Source: Deinococcus sp.
Lineage (GTDB): Bacteria > Deinococcota > Deinococci > Deinococcales > Deinococcaceae
Length of the DNA: 31,580 bases
Assembly (NCBI RefSeq): GCF_030523985.1
Contig: NZ_JAUNHK010000008.1
Span: 1 to 31,580, forward strand
Direction of reading: 5' to 3'
The notes beneath the pieces were generated by a model that had not been told where the DNA came from, did not search any database, and saw nothing but the letters and a program-made list of their open reading frames with translations. Below, piece by piece: positions 10,727 through 22,023 of the stretch (positions are counted from its first letter, which is position 1; each line of letters begins with the position of its first letter). The translations under genes were made by a program, and so were the position numbers.

Positions 10727-12487
10727 ATGACCGGGCCGGATTCCTCCAAACCAGCGGGACAGGGGCAAAGCCGCACCTCCTCGCCTCCGTCTTCTTTACC
10801 CAACCAACTCATTGACGGCAAGTACCGGGTACTGCGTGAACTCGCCCAGGACGGCCACGTTCGGCTGTTCGAGGTGCAGGCCGCCGAGGGCGTCACCCGG
10901 CAGGTGGCGTGGTTCGAAGTGGTGTCTCCAGCCGACCGCCAGCAGTTTCACGCCTACCGCACGGCGCTGCGCTCGGTCAATCCCGCCGGGCTGACGGACG
11001 TGGTGGCCCGGCCCGGCGCCTACTACGCCGTGTGGCAACCCGTCACCGGTACGCCCCTGCAAGAGGTGGCGGCGCAGCCCACCAAACGTCAGGAAACCAT
11101 AGACGCCGTGGAGGCGCTGGGACGCAAACTCGCCGACTCCGGCTTTGCGCTGACCGACGCCGACGTGGTGCTGCACGGCGACCAGCCCGAGGTGGCCTAT
11201 CTTCGCCCGGTGCCAGCGCGTACGCCCGAAGACATCGCGGCGCTCAACGCGGGGGTGCTGTCGGGCCTGCGGGGTGGTCGGGTCAAGCAAAAGCGCGAAC
11301 GTCGCCCCGGCGCGTGGTTGGGTTGGCTGACCTTCGTACCCGGCCTGCTGTTTCTGGGCGGCGCGGGCTGGCTGGGGGCCAAAGCCGCGCAGATTTACCT
11401 CAACCCCCCGGTCGGTGAGGTGGCGAGCGTCACCAGCCGCCCGGCGCAGGAGGCGGCCAAGGCGCTCACCAGCAAGGGCTTCCGGGTCGAGTACACCTAC
11501 GGCGAGAGCGGCACGCTCCCTGTCGGCGCGGTGATCCGCCAGGAACCGGAAGGCGGCACCAATCTCCCCATCGGGCGGCAGGTCATCCTGACCGTCAACA
11601 AGCCCACTCCACTCATCGTCCCCAAGATCGAGGACATGACCTTGCAACAGGCCGAGGGGCCGCTCAAAGACAGCGCCCTTAAACTCGGCAAGGTCATCAA
11701 GGTGGACGGCACCGTCAGCAAGACGCCCGAAGGCCGCATCGTGGCGCAGATTCCGCCTGCCGGGGCGTCTACCCAGCGCAACCAGCCCGTGCAGGTGATG
11801 GTCAGCACCGGGGTGCGTGGCGAGGAAACCTTCATCATCGACCTGCGCGGCCTGACGTTCGACCAGGCGCGGGAGTGGGCGCGGGCCGCCGGACTGGTCG
11901 TCACCGACGTGACCCGCCAGCCCAGCGACAAGACCGAGAACACGGTGCTGTCGCAAGAGCCTGCGCCCTGGGCCACCGTTCCCGTCGGCAGCAAGGTCAA
12001 ACTGGTGATCGCCAGCGTCAAGTACACGCCCCCCAGCACGCCCGCCGAGCCGCTGCCTATTCCGCCGCCTTACGTGCCACCGCCGCCCCCCGAACCCGTT
12101 ACGCCGCCCAGCCAGACCCCGGCCCAGACGGTTCCCCAAACGCAGGGGCAGCCCTCCACCCCAACTCCGTCTCCAACGCCTGAGCAGACGGCACCCGACA
12201 CCGGTACCACCGCGCCGCAGACGACCCCCGCCCAGGACACCCCGCCCCCAGCGGTGGACACCACGCCGCGTCAGGTCAACCTGCGCTACACCTTCCCCGC
12301 CGAATTGCCCGCCGGAACCTACTCCATCACGGTGCAGGACGCGAGCGGCGAGCGCGAAATTATGCCCGGCGTCGGCGCGGAACAGGTCGCGGGCCGACTC
12401 GCCCAGGCTCCTCTAACGGTGCAGGGGAACGCCGTGTTCATCATCCGGCGCAACGGTGCGGAATACACGCGGGTGGCGGCACAGTAG
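10727..12487 (+). CDS. Membrane PASTA-repeat protein with a degenerate kinase-like N-terminus
   Basis: A 586-aa bitopic membrane protein. Residues 28-180 begin LIDGKYRVLRELAQDGHVRLFEV, which resembles the glycine-rich-loop region of Hanks-type Ser/Thr kinases (KYRVLRELG.G), but I see no HRD, DFG or APE motif and the region is too short for a full kinase. A basic patch (187-193) precedes one membrane segment (about 196-222), then three PASTA-like repeats (about 230-291, 296-361 and 366-430), a Pro/Thr/Gln-rich linker (433-515) and a small C-terminal domain. PASTA repeats in kinases and penicillin-binding proteins bind peptidoglycan fragments or beta-lactam-like ligands. The cytoplasmic part looks like a pseudokinase remnant, so it may sense the wall without phosphorylating. 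A strong terminator follows. Confidence 0.85.
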   Translation: MTGPDSSKPAGQGQSRTSSPPSSLPNQLIDGKYRVLRELAQDGHVRLFEVQAAEGVTRQVAWFEVVSPADRQQFHAYRTALRSVNPAGLTDVVARPGAYYAVWQPVTGTPLQEVAAQPTKRQETIDAVEALGRKLADSGFALTDADVVLHGDQPEVAYLRPVPARTPEDIAALNAGVLSGLRGGRVKQKRERRPGAWLGWLTFVPGLLFLGGAGWLGAKAAQIYLNPPVGEVASVTSRPAQEAAKALTSKGFRVEYTYGESGTLPVGAVIRQEPEGGTNLPIGRQVILTVNKPTPLIVPKIEDMTLQQAEGPLKDSALKLGKVIKVDGTVSKTPEGRIVAQIPPAGASTQRNQPVQVMVSTGVRGEETFIIDLRGLTFDQAREWARAAGLVVTDVTRQPSDKTENTVLSQEPAPWATVPVGSKVKLVIASVKYTPPSTPAEPLPIPPPYVPPPPPEPVTPPSQTPAQTVPQTQGQPSTPTPSPTPEQTAPDTGTTAPQTTPAQDTPPPAVDTTPRQVNLRYTFPAELPAGTYSITVQDASGEREIMPGVGAEQVAGRLAQAPLTVQGNAVFIIRRNGAEYTRVAAQ

Positions 12488-12510
12488 ATTCGCTTTCGAC
12501 AAACCATAAG

Positions 12511-12544
12511 AAACTCCCCCGCCCGTGAAGGTGGGGGAGTTTTT
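12511..12544 (+). terminator. Strong terminator between the PASTA gene and lon
   Basis: A perfect 10-bp stem AAACTCCCCC/GGGGGAGTTT (12511-12520 with 12533-12542) ends in TTTT. The AAA on the other side gives weak activity for lon in the opposite direction. Confidence 0.85.
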
Positions 12545-12556
12545 CGGTTGTCGTGC

Positions 12557-15001
<2,445 letters not shown>

Positions 15002-15100
15002 CCGTTGACGCTCCTTTTGGCCGCTGGGGGCCACGGTGAGAGGTGACTCTGGCAAACGCTCCAGGCAATCGAACAAAGCACCAGACGACTTGCCAAGAAA

Positions 15101-15139
15101 CTTGAGTGCGAATATATCAAGTTTTCAGGTGACGGGCAA
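15101..15139 (-). promoter_or_regulatory. lon promoter with an HspR (HAIR-like) operator over the -10
   Basis: On the minus strand TTGCCC (15139-15134) and TATATT (15116-15111) are separated by 17 nt. The -10 lies inside an inverted repeat AAACTTGA-N11-TCAAGTTT (15098-15124). Within that, 15101-15121 reads CTTGAGT-N7-TATCAAG, matching the HspR HAIR consensus CTTGAGT-N7-ACTCAAG at 12 of 14 defined positions. HspR binding there would block RNA polymerase. The leader would be about 100 nt. Confidence 0.75.
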
Positions 15140-15146
15140 GCCACGC

Positions 15147-15164
15147 GCCACTAAGTCAAGTGGC
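15147..15164. promoter_or_regulatory. Palindrome upstream of the lon -35
   Basis: GCCACT-AAGTCA-AGTGGC is a perfect 6-bp inverted repeat whose centre lies about 51 nt upstream of the predicted lon start, just beyond the -35. It is a possible second regulator site. The rest of 15165-15285 holds no gene; it contains two CTTGAG copies at 15214 and 15225, 11 nt apart. Confidence 0.35.
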
Positions 15165-15285
15165 CTAGAATGCGTACAGTACGGCAAATTCTCTATCACA
15201 AAGCTCACAGAAGCTTGAGCGGCGCTTGAGGCTGGGCGGAGAAACGGGACAGGCGCAGAAAGACAGGCAACTGGATCGAAGATTT

Positions 15286-15313
15286 TTGCTAAATTCTAGG
15301 CATATTTTACGAT
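15286..15313 (+). promoter_or_regulatory. Candidate promoter of the ccm operon
   Basis: TTGCTA (15286-15291) and TACGAT (15308-15313) are 16 nt apart in an AT-rich island (15280-15330) that stands out in this GC-rich window. The leader to ccmC would be about 90 nt. Nearby TATTAA and TAACAT could also serve as the -10. Confidence 0.45.
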
Positions 15314-15410
15314 ATTAACATAAAACCTTCTCTCTCTGGCCTGCTGCGTTCAGAGCGCCGCCGGATAGACAAATGGCTGACCGCGTTCATGGTCTATTGG
15401 GGACTGACCT

Positions 15411-16121
15411 ATGAAGGACCGTCTGACTGCTGCCCTCGGAGGACTCGGCCTGCTGCTGCTGGCGGTGGGGCTGTATCTGTCCTTCGTCTCTCCACCCGAC
15501 ATCAACCAGAAGGAACTGGTGCGTATCTACTACCTGCACGTTCCTGCCGCCTGGACCAGCTACCTGGCCTACATCGGCACCATGATCTACAGCCTGCTCT
15601 ACCTGATCCGGCGCGACACCCGCTTTGACCGCGTGGCGCTGAGCAGTGCCGAAATCGGCGTGCTGATGACCGCGCTGGCGCTGTTTTCGGGCAGCCTGTG
15701 GGCCAAACCGACCTGGGGCACCTACTGGACGTGGGACCCGCGCCTGACCACCACCGCCGTCGGTCTGCTGATCTACATCGGCTACTTCATCATTCGCGGG
15801 CTGATCGACGACCCCCACCGCCGCGCCCGCGTCGCCGCCGTGCTGGGCATCGTGGGCACGCTCTACATTCCCATCAACTACATGAGCGTGTACTGGTGGC
15901 GCTCCATTCACCAGACGCCCACCGTCAAGCTGCTGGGCAAGCTGGAACTGTCCGCCGACCCGCGCATGATGCAGGCTTTTTTCACCATGCTGGCTGCCTT
16001 CACGGTCCTCTATTTCTTCATGGTGCGGCTGCGCGGCCTGCTCGCCAAGGAAGAGGAGCGGCGCGAACTGGAACGTGAAGAAGCGCAACTGCGGCTGACC
16101 GGGCCGCAAGGAGGGCTGTGA
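15411..16121 (+). CDS. ccmC: Cytochrome c maturation protein CcmC (haem handling)
   Basis: A 236-aa inner-membrane protein of system I cytochrome c biogenesis. CcmC presents haem to CcmE. It has about six membrane segments and the haem-handling WWD motif WGTYWTWDPRLT at residues 102-113. His43 (in YYLHVPAAW) and His167 (in WRSIHQ) fit the two conserved external haem-ligand histidines. Length is typical (about 240). A purine-rich GGGGA lies 7-8 nt before the ATG. It is the first gene of the cluster, next to a divergent lon. The usual ccmA and ccmB partners are not upstream. Its stop overlaps the ccmD start by one base. Confidence 0.95.
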   Translation: MKDRLTAALGGLGLLLLAVGLYLSFVSPPDINQKELVRIYYLHVPAAWTSYLAYIGTMIYSLLYLIRRDTRFDRVALSSAEIGVLMTALALFSGSLWAKPTWGTYWTWDPRLTTTAVGLLIYIGYFIIRGLIDDPHRRARVAAVLGIVGTLYIPINYMSVYWWRSIHQTPTVKLLGKLELSADPRMMQAFFTMLAAFTVLYFFMVRLRGLLAKEEERRELEREEAQLRLTGPQGGL

Positions 16122-16228
16122 TGTATACCGTATTCGTCGCCTGGGTCTACGGCGTGACTTTCGTCAGCATCTTCGGCTATATCGGCTGGATTCTGGCCCG
16201 CCTGAAGCGCGTGGAGGAACAGCGATGA
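16121..16228 (+). CDS. ccmD: CcmD-like small membrane protein
   Basis: A 35-aa protein with one membrane helix (about residues 5-24: FVAWVYGVTFVSIFGYIGWI) followed by a basic RLKRVEEQR tail. This is the size, topology and position of CcmD, which holds CcmC and CcmE together during release of holo-CcmE. AAGGAGG lies 7 nt before the ATG, one of the best ribosome binding sites in the window. The start shares a base with the ccmC stop (TGATG), and the stop overlaps the ccmE start (ATGA). It is easily missed because of its length. Confidence 0.85.
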   Translation: MYTVFVAWVYGVTFVSIFGYIGWILARLKRVEEQR

Positions 16229-16761
16229 CCACCCCTCACCCTGCCCCCCCGCCCCCCGCCTCCCCGACGCCGGGCCAGTTTCCCGGCACGCCCCTGCCCC
16301 CCGCCCGGCAGCGTCAGCGTAACCGCCTGCCCCTGCTGCTGGCGGGCGCGGCGGTGCTCGGCCTGATCGGGTACATGGTACTGAGCAACGCCAACAACAA
16401 CCTCGTCTACTACGTCCTGCCCACCGAGTACCAGCAGGACACCGCCAAGTTCGCGGACAAGACGCTGCGCATGGGCGGCCTCGCCAAAGACGTGGTCTAT
16501 AACCGCGACACCCTGAACCTCAAGTTCAACATGACCGACGGGCAGACCTCGTACCCGGTGCAGTACACGGGCGCGGTGCCCGACCTGTTTCGCAACGACG
16601 CCGTGGTGGTCATGGAAGGCCAGATGCAGCAGGGCGTCTTTCATGGCAAAACGCTGCTGGTCAAGCACTCCGAGGAATACAAGGCCGACGACAGCAAGGG
16701 CGAGGGCCAGTACACGCCGCAGGACCTGAAGAAGATTCTGAACGAGGGGGGAACGCAGTGA
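16225..16761 (+). CDS. ccmE: Periplasmic haem chaperone CcmE
   Basis: A 178-aa membrane-anchored haem chaperone. CcmE binds haem covalently through a histidine and passes it to the CcmF/H ligase. Residues 1-34 are a Pro-rich cytoplasmic tail that is longer than usual, then a membrane anchor (about 35-53), then an OB-fold domain containing VVYNRDTLNLKF, YPVQYTGAVPDLF and the haem-binding block LLVKHSEEY with His148 and Tyr152 (the H-x-x-x-Y type). The C-terminus is a flexible charged tail. The ATG overlaps the ccmD stop. Downstream the operon is interrupted by an inverted-repeat element before ccmF. Confidence 0.93.
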   Translation: MTTPHPAPPPPASPTPGQFPGTPLPPARQRQRNRLPLLLAGAAVLGLIGYMVLSNANNNLVYYVLPTEYQQDTAKFADKTLRMGGLAKDVVYNRDTLNLKFNMTDGQTSYPVQYTGAVPDLFRNDAVVVMEGQMQQGVFHGKTLLVKHSEEYKADDSKGEGQYTPQDLKKILNEGGTQ

Positions 16762-16902
16762 CGCAGAAGGCTGAAGGCTGAAGGCAGATGGCGGGGGGTT
16801 CTGAGCGAAGGTTGAAGGTTCTGGGGATGTTTCCCCTTCATCCAAAGCCGAAGCGCTGGCCCCCGTGCCCTGCCATCCGCCTTCTGCCCTCTGCCTTCTG
16901 CC
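16762..16902. repeat. Intergenic inverted-repeat element (SNR-like) between ccmE and ccmF
   Basis: The arms 16762-16793 and 16871-16902 are inverted repeats matching at 26 of 32 positions, built on a GAAGGC-TGAAGGC theme. The 77-nt centre contains its own hairpin, GGGGA-TGTT-TCCCC (16823-16836), flanked by GAA/TTC. Deinococcus radiodurans is known to carry families of small noncoding repeats (SNRs) of about 60-215 bp between genes, and this fits in size and structure. Family membership was not checked. It ends 7 nt before the ccmF ATG. Confidence 0.75.
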
Positions 16903-16909
16903 AACACAC

Positions 16910-18891
<1,982 letters not shown>

Positions 18892-18895
<4 letters not shown>

Positions 18896-19464
18896 CCCAA
18901 CCCGAAACCACCCTTCAAGACCCAAATCGCCAAGAGCCGCCCCGCAAAAAAGCCTCCTGGACGCGCTGGATTGTGCCTGTGTCCATGCTGGGACTGGTCG
19001 GGCTGCTGGCCTACGGCCTCTTTACCCCCGACCCCGAAGGCGGCTCCGCGCTGCTGAACAAACCCGCGCCTGCCTTCGCGCTGCAAGACCTCGGCGGCAA
19101 AACCCACGCGCTGACCGCCGCGCAGGGCAAGCCCGTCGTCATCAATTTCTGGGCGTCGTGGTGCGTGCCCTGCCGTCAGGAAGCGCCCATGTTTTCTAAA
19201 CTCTCGCAGGAAACGGCGGGCAAGGCCGAGTTTTACGGCATCATCTACAACGACCAGCCGAATGATGCCCGCAAATTCATGGACGATTACGGCCTGATTT
19301 ATCCTGCGCTGCTCGACCCCAAATCGCGGACGGCGCTGAGCTACGGCGTGGGCAAACTGCCGATTACCTTCATCGTGGACGGCAGCGGCAAAGTCGTGCA
19401 TATCAAAGACGGCCCGATTGAGGAACCCGAACTGCGCGAGGCGTTGAAAAAGGCGGGGCTGTGA
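18892..19464 (+). CDS. ccmG: Thiol:disulfide interchange protein CcmG/DsbE
   Basis: A 190-aa membrane-anchored thioredoxin-like protein that reduces the CxxCH cysteines of apocytochrome c before haem attachment. A hydrophilic N-terminus is followed by a membrane anchor (about 25-43) and a thioredoxin fold with the active site WCVPC (Cys91, Cys94) and the cis-proline motif GKLPITFIVD. The start ATG at 18892 has AAGGAG 9 nt upstream and forms ATGA with the ccmF stop. Its own stop overlaps the GTG start of ccmH. Confidence 0.93.
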
Positions 19465-20057
19465 GGGGGAAAGCCGCGTTGCTGACGGCAGTTTTGCTGC
19501 TCGGTGGGGCAGGAGCGCAAGGGGCGACCAGTACCCCCGCCGGGCAAAACGCGACCCAGGCGGCCCCTGCCCAACCCGCACCCGAGAACACCGACCAGAA
19601 GGGCCGCGCCGACTCGGTACGCACGGGCGTGGCAGAGGTGGACCGCACCGCGCCCGTACCGCTGACGGTGGAGCAGGAGCGGCAGGCCCAGCGCATCGGA
19701 TCCAAGCTGCACTGCCCGATTTGCTCGGGCGAGAGCATCGCCCAGAGTCAGACCGACATCTCGCGCCAGATGATGAACGAGGTGCGTGACGGCATTCGCC
19801 AGGGCCAGAGCGAACGGCAGATTCTGGACCGCTTCGTGGCGAGCTATGGCGAGCGCATCCTGATGGAACCGCCCCGGCGCGGCATCAACTGGCTTCTGTG
19901 GGGCTTTCCGGTAGGGGCGCTGGTGCTGGGCGTCGGGCTGTGGCAGGGCTATCTGCGCCGCGCCAGCCGCGCCCCCGAGCGCACCCTGACCGCCGAGGAA
20001 GAGCGCCGTATCTCCGAATTGCTGCGCGAACGCCAGGGCGGGGAGGAACGGGCATGA
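19461..20057 (+). CDS. ccmH: Cytochrome c maturation protein CcmH/CycL
   Basis: A 198-aa periplasm-facing, membrane-anchored CcmH. It has an N-terminal signal (about 1-22), an A/P/T-rich spacer of 45 residues that is longer than usual, then the CcmH domain with the redox motif LHCPICSGESIAQSQ (Cys85, Cys88), followed by one membrane segment (about 140-160) and a basic cytoplasmic tail. In the family this protein receives electrons from CcmG and reduces the apocytochrome. The GTG start at 19461 forms GTGA with the ccmG stop, and a purine-rich stretch lies nearby. It ends in ATGA with the next gene. Confidence 0.92.
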   Translation: MRGKAALLTAVLLLGGAGAQGATSTPAGQNATQAAPAQPAPENTDQKGRADSVRTGVAEVDRTAPVPLTVEQERQAQRIGSKLHCPICSGESIAQSQTDISRQMMNEVRDGIRQGQSERQILDRFVASYGERILMEPPRRGINWLLWGFPVGALVLGVGLWQGYLRRASRAPERTLTAEEERRISELLRERQGGEERA

Positions 20058-21076
20058 TTTTCGTGTTGCTCGTCCTCGGCACGCTGGCTTTTGCACTGCT
20101 GCTGCTGCCGATTCTGGCCCCCACCCGCCTGACCTCGCAAGACACCCGCCGCACCGAACTGGAAGAAGAAAGGGAACTGCTGCTCGGCAACCTGCGCGAA
20201 CTGGAAAGTGCGGGCACCGACGCAGGCACCCTGACCCGCGAAAAAGTGCGGCTGACCCAGGTGCTGCACGAACTGGACGCCCTGCCGCCCGCTCCCGCTG
20301 CGGCCCAGGCGCGGCCCGCCCTGCCCACCGCGGCGGCGACCCTGCTGGGGGTGGCGCTGCTGCTGGGCGTGGGCAGCGCGACTTTTCTTCCGCAGTGGCG
20401 CAATATCGGCCTCTCGCCCAACGAACAGGCCCAACTGCGCGGCGCATCGGAACTGCCCAGGCTGGCGGCAAGGGCCGAAAAAACCCAGGTTCCCGCCGAC
20501 TATCTCGCCTGGGGCGACGCCGCCTGGGACGCAGGCAAATTCAACGAAGCCGCCAAAGCCTATACCCAGGTGTTGCTGAAAGAGCGCGACAACGCCAAAG
20601 CCCTGCGGCGGGTCGGCTACGCCCTGCTGAGCAGCCGGGAAATGGCCCGCGACGGCATGAGCTTTATCGCCCGCAGCGTGGCCCTCGACCCGCAAGCCCC
20701 CGAAGGCCAACTGCTCTACGGCTACGGCCTGGGCCTGTTCGGGCAGTATGCCGAGGGCATCAAGGCGCTGGAAACCTACCGCAAACTCGACCCGGGCGGG
20801 CGTGACGCCGACGAGTTGCTGGTGGAGTATCAGGCCAAGGTGGGCGGACAGGTGGACGGCCGACTGGTCTTTGCCCAGAACTGCGCGAGCTGTCACGGAC
20901 AGAAGGGCGAGGGCGGCACTGGTCCCAAACTGGTCGGCTCGCCTGCCCTCAGGAACGAAGCGGCGCTGCGGCAAATCGTGCTGAACGGCGCGACGGGAAT
21001 GCCCGCTTTTCCCCAACTGGAAGGCAAGCAACTGGACGCGCTGGTGAAGACCTTGCAGGGTGAGTCATGGCCGTAG
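20054..21076 (+). CDS. CcmI-like TPR protein fused to a C-terminal cytochrome c domain
   Basis: A 340-aa protein. Residues 1-21 and 92-113 are two membrane segments flanking an E/R-rich coiled region (30-75), the layout of CcmI/CycH. Residues 145-250 hold TPR-like repeats (DYLAWGDAAWDAGKFNEAAKAY and the two that follow), which in CcmI bind apocytochrome c. Residues 265-340 form a mono-haem cytochrome c domain with C277-A-S-C280-H281 and a probable axial Met316 in GATGMPAF. CcmI and cytochrome are normally separate proteins. Here the chaperone carries its own haem domain. GGGAGG precedes the ATG, which overlaps the ccmH stop. The 3' end overlaps the Rieske gene by 10 nt. Confidence 0.88.
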   Translation: MIFVLLVLGTLAFALLLLPILAPTRLTSQDTRRTELEEERELLLGNLRELESAGTDAGTLTREKVRLTQVLHELDALPPAPAAAQARPALPTAAATLLGVALLLGVGSATFLPQWRNIGLSPNEQAQLRGASELPRLAARAEKTQVPADYLAWGDAAWDAGKFNEAAKAYTQVLLKERDNAKALRRVGYALLSSREMARDGMSFIARSVALDPQAPEGQLLYGYGLGLFGQYAEGIKALETYRKLDPGGRDADELLVEYQAKVGGQVDGRLVFAQNCASCHGQKGEGGTGPKLVGSPALRNEAALRQIVLNGATGMPAFPQLEGKQLDALVKTLQGESWP

Positions 21077-21630
21077 ACCAGTCCAAGCGCACGCTGCTGA
21101 GCTACTGGTGGGTGCTGCCCGTGGCGGGCACGGTGGGCGCGTTCGGCTACATGGCGAACTACGCCCGCCGCGTCACCTTCAGCAAAACGGTGCCCGACCA
21201 GCCCAGGTACCAGAGCGGGCCGAAGCAGCGGGTGGCGGCACTGAGCGACCTGCGGGGGCCGTACTCCTTCAAAGAATTCACCTACCAGAAAACGCCGTGC
21301 CTGCTGATGCAATTGCCTCAGCCCACGCCCACGAGTCTCAGCGTCGGCGGACGGCATTTCGCGGCCTACTCGCGGCTGTGTACGCATCTGGGCTGTCAGG
21401 TCAACCCGATTGAGGACACCGAACTGCTGGCGCTGACCTACAACTACCGCGCCCAGCATCCCATGCTCGGTTGTCCCTGTCATTTCAGCGTGTTCGACCC
21501 GCAGCAGCAGGGAGCGAGCGTCTTTGGTAAAGCGCTGCATCCGCTGGCCCGTGTGCAACTGACCGAGCAGGGCGGGCAGATCTACGCGCAGGGGCTGGAG
21601 CCTGACCCGCGTGTGGAGCCGCCTGCCTGA
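21067..21630 (+). CDS. Rieske [2Fe-2S] protein
   Basis: A 187-aa membrane-anchored iron-sulfur protein. A short basic start is followed by a membrane segment (about 12-30) and a Rieske domain with box 1 CTHLGC (Cys105, His107, Cys110) and box 2 CPCHFS (Cys136, His139; Cys138 can pair with Cys110 in a disulfide). Such proteins pass electrons from quinol to cytochrome c in bc1/b6f-type complexes. No cytochrome b gene adjoins it in this window. The gene overlaps the TPR-cytochrome gene by 10 nt, so an electron path from this Rieske centre to that haem domain is plausible but inferred. AGGGTGA precedes the ATG. Confidence 0.93.
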   Translation: MAVDQSKRTLLSYWWVLPVAGTVGAFGYMANYARRVTFSKTVPDQPRYQSGPKQRVAALSDLRGPYSFKEFTYQKTPCLLMQLPQPTPTSLSVGGRHFAAYSRLCTHLGCQVNPIEDTELLALTYNYRAQHPMLGCPCHFSVFDPQQQGASVFGKALHPLARVQLTEQGGQIYAQGLEPDPRVEPPA

Positions 21631-21656
21631 TACGGGGCTGAACGGCCCAGGATAAA

Positions 21657-21688
21657 CGCGGCTCCCTCACTCTCTAGAGGGAACCGCG
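21657..21688. terminator. Bidirectional hairpin between the Rieske gene and the 61-aa gene
   Basis: CGCGGCTCCCTC (21657-21668) pairs with GAGGGAACCGCG (21677-21688) with one mismatch and an 8-nt loop. It lies between convergent stop codons. Only a short T stretch (GTTTAT) follows on the minus strand, so it may act as a moderate terminator in that direction and as a 3'-end stabiliser in the other. Confidence 0.6.
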
Positions 21689-21712
21689 CAGGGGGAAATG
21701 ACTTGCTGGAGG

Positions 21713-21898
21713 TTACTTCTTGTCGCTGTCCTCGGTGGAGGGCTTCGTCTCACCGTCCGCGTGAGGAACGGCATCAAGCGTGGGGCCGAAGTTGGTGTTG
21801 GCTCCCTCGCTCACGCCGTCGGCGCGGCTGCCTGCGGGAGCGGTAATGTCGGCGGGGGCGGTATCCGTACCAGTGCTGTTCTGCTTGTCGTCGGCCAT
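21713..21898 (-). CDS. Small disordered acidic protein, function unknown
   Basis: A 61-aa protein made mostly of D, T, A, S, G, E and P with no hydrophobic core, ending in a charged DSDKK tail; it is predicted to be disordered and hydrophilic. I chose the ATG at 21898 because AGGAGG lies 8 nt upstream. The open frame extends further 5' but without family or composition support. A TAGACT box and repeats sit upstream. Small hydrophilic proteins of this type occur in desiccation-tolerant bacteria, but nothing in the sequence proves such a role. I do not recognise a family. Confidence 0.7.
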   Translation of the reverse strand: MADDKQNSTGTDTAPADITAPAGSRADGVSEGANTNFGPTLDAVPHADGETKPSTEDSDKK

Positions 21899-21963
21899 AA
21901 CTTGAACCTCCTGAGAATGAACTTGAACCCAGTCTAAGGAGCAGCTCCACATGGCAGATGTGG
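21899..21963 (-). promoter_or_regulatory. Control region of the 61-aa gene with direct and inverted repeats
   Basis: AACTTGAACC (plus-strand reading) occurs at 21899-21908 and again at 21920-21929, 21 nt apart, flanking the ribosome binding site. A -10-like TAGACT lies at 21936-21931 on the minus strand, and an inverted repeat CCACAT-N5-ATGTGG (21947-21963) covers the expected -35 position. The arrangement suggests regulated expression. Confidence 0.4.
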
Positions 21964-22023
21964 GGAGGCTTGGCACAGGGTTAGTCAATGGTGCCCGGAA
22001 AAGCTGACCGGGAGATTGACCAG

